Assembly (NCBI GenBank): GCA_903931355.1
Contig: CAIZCB010000374.1
Coordinates: 1 to 12,145, forward strand
DNA from: an uncultured Pseudomonadota bacterium
Lineage (GTDB): Bacteria; Pseudomonadota; Gammaproteobacteria; Methylococcales; Methylomonadaceae
Length of the DNA stretch: 12,145 nucleotides
Reading direction: 5' to 3'
The translations under genes were made by a program, and so were the position numbers. Below are positions 6,823 to 12,145 of this stretch, piece after piece (within the stretch, counting starts at the first letter, position 1; the number at the start of each line of letters is the position of its first letter). A model generated the notes under the pieces. It made no database searches, had not been told where the DNA came from, and worked only from the letters and a program-made list of their open reading frames with translations.

Positions 6823-7607
6823 CGCCCTGCCCGCACAAAAATAATTTCATAACTGGCAACAATCTGACCATCAGGCATAGCGTTTTCATAATGCTTGATC
6901 ATTTGTTGCAATTGGCGGCGAGTCGTCGGTTTGCGATTTCGGCTTTGACTGACGTTATGCGCCCCCAAGCCTTTTAATTCGTGCATCAAATCCAGCACCG
7001 AATCGTATTGAGTTTGATAAATCACTGATTCAAGACTCAACTCACTAAACCACGCCTGTTGCAGAAAACCTTTAATGTCTTGCAGCGAATAAAATTGATT
7101 CACATGGACAAAATCATCGACTTTTGCCCAAGCTGCTTTTAACTCTTTTAAAGTTGCTGGCCCAAAAGTTGCAAACACCAATTGACCATCCTGCTGCAAA
7201 ACTCGACCACAATCAGCAAATACAGCCGCCAAATCTTCACACCACTGCAAAGCCAGATTCGAATAAATTTGTTGTACGGAAGCGCTGACTAATGGCAATT
7301 TCTCCGCATCGGCACACAGATAATCAACATCAAGCGCCTGATTTTTTTGCCGACTGCTTAACAACATCGGCAGCGCAATATCCACAGCCAGCAAAGATTG
7401 ATGCTCAGCAACAGCTAAAGCGCGAGTTAAAAACCCAGTACCCGCCCCCAAATCCATCACCAATCCGGCTTCTGCTTGCAACGGAAATTTATTCAGTAAA
7501 TCCAAACCCACTTGCCGTTGCAATGCCGCCACCGCATCATAACTACCCGCAGCTGCGGCAAATGACTGTTTGATTTTGGCTTTATCTAATTGACCGTGAT
7601 CACTCAT
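6819..7607 (-). CDS. bioC: Malonyl-ACP O-methyltransferase
   Basis: BioC methylates the free carboxyl of malonyl-ACP with S-adenosylmethionine, so that fatty acid synthesis can extend the disguised substrate to pimeloyl-ACP methyl ester. The class I methyltransferase fold is visible: motif I VMDLGAGTGFLTRAL (about residues 50-64), an acidic position after strand 2 (LLAVDIA), LCADAEKLPL, and IYSNLALQWCEDL. FATFGPATLKEL is typical of BioC rather than other methyltransferases. The length of 262 residues is normal. The start overlaps the bioH stop (ATGA), and the stop overlaps the bioD start. Confidence 0.95.
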   Translation of the reverse strand: MSDHGQLDKAKIKQSFAAAAGSYDAVAALQRQVGLDLLNKFPLQAEAGLVMDLGAGTGFLTRALAVAEHQSLLAVDIALPMLLSSRQKNQALDVDYLCADAEKLPLVSASVQQIYSNLALQWCEDLAAVFADCGRVLQQDGQLVFATFGPATLKELKAAWAKVDDFVHVNQFYSLQDIKGFLQQAWFSELSLESVIYQTQYDSVLDLMHELKGLGAHNVSQSRNRKPTTRRQLQQMIKHYENAMPDGQIVASYEIIFVRAGR

Positions 7608-8365
7608 AAATCAGCAATCACCCGTTCCAATAACTGTTGAGGATGGGACAAAAACGGCACATGACCGGCATTTTCCAGCAGATGAAGTTGAATAGCAGGC
7701 TGTAATTTTTTTAACGATTCGGCCAACGCCAATGGAATCAAAGTATCTCTATCGCCCATCAATACCGACACCGGACACTGCAATTGCTGCAAAGCCTCGC
7801 GGCAATCGCTGTGTTTCAAAATCTGCAAACCGGCTTGCAGAGCCTCCAAACTTGGCGCGGGATAAGCTTGTACAGCAGTTTTGATTTGTTGTAACAAAAT
7901 CTTAGCATCCGCCAAACCTTTAACCTGCAAACCTAAAAATCGCACTAAAGTCTGCTCAACATCGTTGCTTAATTGCTCAGCAAAGGCCTCCAAAACCTCC
8001 GCTTTTACCCCAGGCCAATCAAGGCTTTGCACAAACAAAGGATTACCCGCCAATAATTGCAAGGCTTGCACTCGTTCTGGATAGCGCGCCGCCATATCAA
8101 TCGCCACAGTTGCGCCCAGCGACCAACCCAAAACACTAAACTGCTGCATCGGCAATACTTGCATCAAACTATCACTGATATTTTCTAATGAGAAAGGCTC
8201 GATAGCTTGACTAAGTCCATGCCCCGGCAAATCAACACAAATCACCTGACAATGCTGCGCCAATTGTTCAGCAAACGAACGCCAAATGCCGCTATGCATC
8301 GCCCAGCCATGAATCATCACTAAAGGCTGGCCTTGGCCGAAAATTTGATAATGAATTCCGCTCAT
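7604..8365 (-). CDS. bioH: Pimeloyl-ACP methyl ester carboxylesterase
   Basis: BioH removes the methyl group from pimeloyl-ACP methyl ester, ending chain elongation and providing the substrate of BioF. It is an alpha/beta hydrolase of 253 residues with [10 protein letters not shown] near the oxyanion hole. The nucleophile Ser82 lies in GWSLG, the acid Asp207 in GDRD, and His235 in AGHVPF; these numbers are the same as those of the E. coli enzyme. Lying between bioF and bioC, it makes the cluster self-sufficient for pimeloyl formation. Four-base overlaps join it to both neighbours. Confidence 0.96.
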   Translation of the reverse strand: MSGIHYQIFGQGQPLVMIHGWAMHSGIWRSFAEQLAQHCQVICVDLPGHGLSQAIEPFSLENISDSLMQVLPMQQFSVLGWSLGATVAIDMAARYPERVQALQLLAGNPLFVQSLDWPGVKAEVLEAFAEQLSNDVEQTLVRFLGLQVKGLADAKILLQQIKTAVQAYPAPSLEALQAGLQILKHSDCREALQQLQCPVSVLMGDRDTLIPLALAESLKKLQPAIQLHLLENAGHVPFLSHPQQLLERVIADL

Positions 8366-9522
8366 GCCAAAGCCTTGGGCAACGCTTCTAGTAAAGTATC
8401 GACCTGTTGTTCAGTATGCAAACTGGAAAAAGTAATCCGCAAACGCGCTGTACCGGCTGGCACCGTCGGCGGCCGAATTGCACTTACCCAAAAGCCTTGC
8501 GCCAATAATCTTTCACTGGCTAATAAAGCGGTTTCGCTGTCGCCTAAAATAATCGGCTGAATCGCAGTAGCTGAATCCATTAATTGCAAACCTTGCTGCT
8601 CAGCGCCAGCACGAAAGCGACTAATTAGAGCCTGCAAATGCTGACGTCGCCAAGCTTCCTGCCGCAACAAACGCAAACTCACCCGCGTCGCCTCAGCAAC
8701 TGCCGCTGGCATCGCGGTAGTAAATACATAAGTTCTGGCTTTTTGAATTAAATACTCAATCAACGCATCAGAACCGGCAATAAAAGCCCCAAAAGTCCCA
8801 AATGCCTTGCCCAGAGTACCCATCAAAATCGGCACCTGCTGCTGGCTCAAACCAAAATGTTCAACAACCCCGCCACCATTAGCACCCAAAACTCCAAAGC
8901 CATGGGCATCATCAATCAATAAACCCGCGCCATGCTGTTCAGCCAAATTCGCCAAATTCGGCAACAAAGCCAAATCGCCATCCATGCTAAACACGCCATC
9001 ACTGACAATCAAAGCCTTACCTTTACTGGCAGCTAACCGCGCTTGCAAATCGTCTAATTGATTATGCTGATAACGCTGAAATCTCGCCCCCGACAATAAA
9101 CCACCATCTAATAAAGACGCATGATTTAAGCGATCTTCCAACACGCTATCACCGCGCCCTACCAACGCCGAAATCACTCCCAAATTAGCCATGTAGCCAG
9201 TCGAAAACAACAAAGCCCGCTCGCGTCCGGTGAATGCCGCTAACTCATCTTCCAAGGCATGATGAGCATGACTGTGACCGCAAATCAAATGCGCCGAGCC
9301 GCTACCCACACCGTATTGATCGACGCCGCGCTTAAACGCTGCAATCACCTCAGGATGATTAGCCAAGCCCAAATAATCATTGCTGCAAAAATTGACGACC
9401 TGCCGCCCATCCAGCTGCATTAACACCGACTGCGGCGATTCAACCACCCGCCGCCGTCGGTATAAACTTTGCTGATTTAGACTTTGCAGCTCAGCATCAA
9501 AATCGTAAAAACCGGCAGACAT
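8362..9522 (-). CDS. bioF: 8-amino-7-oxononanoate synthase
   Basis: BioF is a pyridoxal-phosphate enzyme that condenses pimeloyl-ACP with L-alanine, releasing CO2. Its 386 residues show the alpha-oxoamine synthase pattern: [16 protein letters not shown] near the start, [19 protein letters not shown], the cofactor-binding [11 protein letters not shown] (Asp204, His207) and the Schiff-base lysine Lys239 in [13 protein letters not shown]. The ATG at 9522 shares one base with the bioB stop (TAATG). The stop overlaps the bioH start. Confidence 0.97.
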   Translation of the reverse strand: MSAGFYDFDAELQSLNQQSLYRRRRVVESPQSVLMQLDGRQVVNFCSNDYLGLANHPEVIAAFKRGVDQYGVGSGSAHLICGHSHAHHALEDELAAFTGRERALLFSTGYMANLGVISALVGRGDSVLEDRLNHASLLDGGLLSGARFQRYQHNQLDDLQARLAASKGKALIVSDGVFSMDGDLALLPNLANLAEQHGAGLLIDDAHGFGVLGANGGGVVEHFGLSQQQVPILMGTLGKAFGTFGAFIAGSDALIEYLIQKARTYVFTTAMPAAVAEATRVSLRLLRQEAWRRQHLQALISRFRAGAEQQGLQLMDSATAIQPIILGDSETALLASERLLAQGFWVSAIRPPTVPAGTARLRITFSSLHTEQQVDTLLEALPKALA

Positions 9523-10499
9523 TAAACGTAACTAGAACCGCCCATGTACACTCCCAAGCGTTGAAACAACTGCTGGTCGTGATTGGTCATTGGATTATCG
9601 GTAGTGAGCAATTTGTCACCGTAGAAAATAGAATTAGCACCAGCAAAGAAACACAAAGCCTGCATTTCATCACTCATTTCTTTACGACCGGCCGACAAAC
9701 GCACTCGCGATTTCGGCATCAAAATCCGCGCCACCGCAATGGTACGCACAAACACAATCGGATCCATCGCATCGGCACCGTGCAAAGGCGTACCTTCGAC
9801 TTGCACCAACATATTAATAGGTACGCTTTCGGGATGACTTGGCATGGTCGCTAATTGCAGTAACAATTTCGCACGGTCGGTTTCAGACTCGCCCATGCCG
9901 ACAATGCCGCCACAGCAAACATTAATCCCCGCATCACGAACCCGACCCAAAGTATCCAAACGATCTTGATAGGTGCGAGTAGTGATAATTTCTGAATAAT
10001 AATCTTCGGAAGTATCGAGATTATGATTGTAATAATCCAAACCGCCGTCTTTTAGCGCCTGAGTTTGCTTATCGGTCAACATCCCCAAAGTCACACAAGT
10101 TTCCATGCCCAAAGCTTTAACGCCCTGCACCATTTCAACCACGCGCTCAATATCGCGATCTTTAGGACTGCGCCACGCCGCACCCATGCAAAAACGTGAA
10201 GCGCCTTGATCTTTGGCATCTTGAGCGGCTTTTAACACCGCATCAATCGGCATCAACGCTTCGGGTTTTAAATCGGAATCGTAACGAGCGCTTTGTGGGC
10301 AATAACCACAATCTTCTGAACAAGAACCGGTTTTAATACTCAATAAGCTACTGACTTGAATCTCATTGGGATCAAAATTAGCCCGATGCACAGTTTGCGC
10401 GTTAAACAACAAATCATTAAACGGTAAAGCCAATAAAGCTTCAACTTCGCTTAATTGCCAATCATGGCGTACTGTATTCAGTTCCGAGGTGGCCGACAT
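9522..10499 (-). CDS. bioB: Biotin synthase (radical SAM)
   Basis: BioB inserts sulfur into dethiobiotin. The radical SAM 4Fe-4S cysteines are Cys60, Cys64 and Cys67 (CSEDCGYC); the auxiliary 2Fe-2S cluster ligands are Cys104, Cys135, Cys195 and Arg267, each seven positions beyond the E. coli numbers, so the enzyme looks intact. The start at 10499 has GGAG nine bases upstream and gives 325 residues. A longer reading frame to 10529 would need a TTG start without a binding site. It is the first gene of the bio operon, divergent from comF across a 70-base gap. Confidence 0.97.
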   Translation of the reverse strand: MSATSELNTVRHDWQLSEVEALLALPFNDLLFNAQTVHRANFDPNEIQVSSLLSIKTGSCSEDCGYCPQSARYDSDLKPEALMPIDAVLKAAQDAKDQGASRFCMGAAWRSPKDRDIERVVEMVQGVKALGMETCVTLGMLTDKQTQALKDGGLDYYNHNLDTSEDYYSEIITTRTYQDRLDTLGRVRDAGINVCCGGIVGMGESETDRAKLLLQLATMPSHPESVPINMLVQVEGTPLHGADAMDPIVFVRTIAVARILMPKSRVRLSAGRKEMSDEMQALCFFAGANSIFYGDKLLTTDNPMTNHDQQLFQRLGVYMGGSSYV

Positions 10500-10544
10500 T
10501 CTGGTAATCTCCAAGCAATCGCAGGTCAAATGGCTTCACAGCAC

Positions 10545-10577
10545 TTATCAACCTATTTAATAAAATAAAGTGAACAA
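10545..10577. promoter_or_regulatory. Weak BirA-like operator in the bioB/comF gap
   Basis: Read on the minus strand, TTGTTCACT and GGTTGATAA are 15 bases apart, the same spacing as the BirA operator (TTGTAAACC-N15-GGTTTACAA). The halves match at six and seven of nine positions. The place, upstream of bioB, is where a biotin repressor would act, but the match is imperfect and the site runs into the comF start codon. Confidence 0.3.
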
Positions 10578-11268
10578 CTGGCTGAATATTATACAGAACA
10601 AATTACTGCCGCCACGCTGTATCTTATGCAACAGCCCCGGCTTTAATGATTTAGACCTCTGCCAAGCCTGCTTTCAAGACCTACCAAGAAACCTACACTG
10701 CTGCTACCAATGCGGTGCACGATTTGCCAATCCAATCAGTAAACCGCAACTGTGCGGCAATTGTTTAAAACAATCCCCCGCTTTCGATGAAACCCACGCG
10801 CCGTTTATCTACCAAGCCAGCATCCGCTATCTAGTCAGCCAACTGAAATTCCACCACGACTACAAAAACGCCCGCCTACTCGGTCATTTACTCGCCGAAC
10901 ACATCGCCAACAGCAGTGAACGACCTCAAGCATTAATCGCCGTGCCATTACATCCCAATCGCTACCGTCAACGCGGCTTTAACCAATCCATTGAAATCGC
11001 CCGTCATGTCGCCAAACAACTCAAAATCCCGTTAGATTTAAGCAGCTGCGTCCGTATTCGTGACACCGACCATCAAACCGGGCTTAGCGCCAAACAACGC
11101 CAATCCAATCTTAAACAGGCGTTTGCGGTTACAAAACCACTGGTTTATCAACATGTGACGATTATTGACGACGTTATCACCACCGGTTCAACGGCTTCTG
11201 CCTTAGCCGCTACTTTAAAAAATCAGGGGGTTACTCGGGTGGATGTTTGGGCGTGTGCTAGGGCTTAA
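10570..11268 (+). CDS. comF: ComF family protein (zinc ribbon plus phosphoribosyltransferase-like domain)
   Basis: ComF proteins are cytosolic and are needed for DNA uptake in some transformable bacteria; the exact reaction is unknown. Eight or more cysteines in pairs at the N-terminus (CILC at 17-20, CQAC at 31-34, CYQC at 45-48, CGNC at 62-65) form probable zinc-binding ribbons. The C-terminal half has AVPLHPNRYRQRGFNQS and the PRPP-binding loop VTIIDDVITTGSTASA. The 232-residue length is normal. The start is GTG; a stop codon lies in frame only nine bases before it and no Shine-Dalgarno sequence is visible. Placement divergent from bioB is common in gammaproteobacteria such as Pseudomonas. 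Confidence 0.92.
   Translation: MNNWLNIIQNKLLPPRCILCNSPGFNDLDLCQACFQDLPRNLHCCYQCGARFANPISKPQLCGNCLKQSPAFDETHAPFIYQASIRYLVSQLKFHHDYKNARLLGHLLAEHIANSSERPQALIAVPLHPNRYRQRGFNQSIEIARHVAKQLKIPLDLSSCVRIRDTDHQTGLSAKQRQSNLKQAFAVTKPLVYQHVTIIDDVITTGSTASALAATLKNQGVTRVDVWACARA
10588..10593 (-). promoter_or_regulatory. Possible -10 element for the bio operon
   Basis: The minus strand has a perfect TATAAT preceded by TG, as in an extended -10, inside the first codons of comF. Transcription would begin near 10581, about 80 bases before bioB and just ahead of the BirA-like site. No good -35 hexamer is seen at the normal distance, so this is tentative. Confidence 0.25.
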
Positions 11269-11291
11269 ATTTGACAGTTGTAGATAAAGAT

Positions 11292-11337
11292 TAGAGCGCT
11301 CTACTCTGACATTTAGGTATCGATAGGTAAGAACCTA
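11292..11337. repeat. Two palindromes in the comF-flgN convergent gap
   Basis: TAGAGCGCTCTA (11292-11303) is a perfect 12-base palindrome, and TAGGT-AAGA-ACCTA (11324-11337) a 5-bp hairpin. A run of six T residues follows at about 11357-11362, but not next to a stem. Together they may end one or both converging transcripts; no clear intrinsic terminator can be drawn. Confidence 0.3.
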
Positions 11338-11376
11338 CCCACAGCTATCATGATGATTTTTTAAAAACAGCCTAAG

Positions 11377-11844
11377 CTAACCTTTTATAGTCCGTAAAGT
11401 CAGATGGGTGGTGTTATGCCCATCGGGGCCGTAAATCAAATTTGCATCTTTACCTTGTAGAAAGACAAGACTGTTTTGATTTTGGGCAAAAAGTCGATTA
11501 ACAATCAGGCTGTTATTTCTATTAATTTCTTCAGCTTGCGTGCCGATATTAATAAGTTGTTGCCAAGATTGTTCAATACTTGGATTACTGGATTGCTCAA
11601 TTAAAAGCGTCATACTTGAGTTTTGCGGCGGGAAACTCATCTCACCTAAAGCCGATAATCGATTATTACTGACAATCGACAATTGGTTTAATAACTCAGA
11701 TTTGACTTGTAACATGCTCTCTAAACCATCAATGTCATTTGATAAAAGCACTGATTGTTCATTGATTAAAAGCTCAAGGAATTGCTCCATGAGACTAATT
11801 TCAAGCTTTAAGTTTTGATTTAAAAGCGCTAGGTTTACAGTCAT
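11377..11844 (-). CDS. flgN: Flagellar export chaperone FlgN
   Basis: FlgN binds the hook-filament junction proteins FlgK and FlgL in the cytosol and brings them to the flagellar export apparatus. The 155-residue protein is mostly helical, with long heptad-like stretches of Leu, Ile and Gln (about residues 1-60 and 90-130). It ends with the family features NRNNSLIVNRLFAQNQNSLVFL and YGPDGHN, close to the usual NG.LI...NQ...L and YGP.G pattern. The ATG at 11844 is three bases after the flgM stop, the standard flgM-flgN arrangement. The sequence is diverged, so identification rests on the C-terminal motif plus context. Confidence 0.88.
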   Translation of the reverse strand: MTVNLALLNQNLKLEISLMEQFLELLINEQSVLLSNDIDGLESMLQVKSELLNQLSIVSNNRLSALGEMSFPPQNSSMTLLIEQSSNPSIEQSWQQLINIGTQAEEINRNNSLIVNRLFAQNQNSLVFLQGKDANLIYGPDGHNTTHLTLRTIKG

Positions 11845-11847
11845 TGG

Positions 11848-12145
11848 CTAACCAATAGGCTGTTGCGTTTTCAAAATTTCACGCGCCGTGGCAATCAGCG
11901 TTTCAGCAATTGCCTCGGCGTTAACCTGATATCGACCGTCTGCGATAGCCGCTTTTATTTGCTCAACTTTTTCGCTATTGAATGTAACGATTGAAGCGGC
12001 TTTTGCTTCATGTAATTGCAAATACTCGGATAGCTGAACATTGCTACTCGCGGAAACATTAGAGCCAATGTTCTCAGAAGATTGACCGACTCGATTTACA
12101 GATTTATTGCTAATCGGCAAATTTGCATTATTAAACGAGCTGTCA
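11848..12145 (-). CDS. flgM: Anti-sigma-28 factor FlgM (N-terminus off the right edge)
   Basis: FlgM holds the flagellar sigma factor FliA inactive until it is exported through the finished hook-basal body. The visible 98 residues begin with a Ser/Asn-rich disordered region and end with the conserved sigma-binding helices FNSEKVEQIKAAIADGRYQVNAEAIAETLIATAREIL. The frame stays open to the window edge (DSSFNNANLP precedes the TTG at 12120), so the real start is probably a little beyond 12145 and the TTG is not used. The usual next gene upstream would be flgA, not visible here. Confidence 0.9.
   Translation of the reverse strand, partial: DSSFNNANLPISNKSVNRVGQSSENIGSNVSASSNVQLSEYLQLHEAKAASIVTFNSEKVEQIKAAIADGRYQVNAEAIAETLIATAREILKTQQPIG

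Noticed and set aside
7292..7573. 93-residue open frame on the plus strand
   Set aside because: It lies entirely antisense to bioC, is rich in Pro, Gln and His, and matches no known family.
10500..10529. N-terminal extension of BioB from a TTG at 10529
   Set aside because: The TTG has no binding site, while the ATG at 10499 has GGAG at a good distance and yields the usual BioB N-terminus.
1..12145. Mobile element, CRISPR array, tRNA/rRNA or phage gene
   Set aside because: No transposase, integrase, spaced direct repeats or RNA gene signature was seen, and genes are densely packed in known operons. This was judged by eye, without an RNA gene search.

Overview
The window looks like ordinary chromosomal DNA from an AT-leaning gammaproteobacterium. 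The evidence is a bioB-bioF-bioH-bioC-bioD operon with comF divergent from it, an aa3-type cytochrome c oxidase operon whose subunit II is fused to a cytochrome c domain, and a flgM-flgN flagellar pair. The genus cannot be fixed from sequence alone; free-living aerobic or methylotrophic gammaproteobacteria are plausible, but this is inference. No mobile element, tRNA, rRNA or CRISPR array was seen.

Layout from left to right. Positions 1-1039 (minus) hold the start of a second haem-copper-oxidase assembly operon: a SURF1 protein followed, with a short overlap, by a membrane-anchored protein with a Cys-x3-Cys motif that runs off the left edge. Position 1076-1360 (plus) is a small twin-transmembrane protein of the DUF2909 type. 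It converges on the cytochrome oxidase operon through one shared bidirectional terminator (about 1363-1402). Positions 1418-5880 (minus) hold the oxidase operon, transcribed ctaC - ctaD - a 32-residue membrane peptide - ctaG - ctaE. A possible sigma70 promoter lies near 5979-6007.

Positions 6142-10499 (minus) are a tightly overlapping biotin operon, bioB-bioF-bioH-bioC-bioD. BioC and BioH make and release pimeloyl-ACP; BioF, BioD and BioB carry out three of the four ring-assembly steps. BioA, the missing step, is not in this window. Position 10570-11268 (plus) is comF. Positions 11377-12145 (minus) hold flgN and a flgM that is cut by the right edge.

The genes are well-known families. The less expected signals are regulatory. 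A perfect FNR/Anr-type half-site pair (TTGAT-N4-ATCAA) covers the bioD stop codon. A strong palindrome between bioD and the oxidase operon fits the BirA operator layout (9 - N15 - 9). A second, weaker BirA-like site lies in the bioB/comF divergent gap. The 32-residue ORF between ctaD and ctaG, preceded by a perfect GC-rich hairpin, is the easiest gene here to miss. No wholly new multi-gene system was found.
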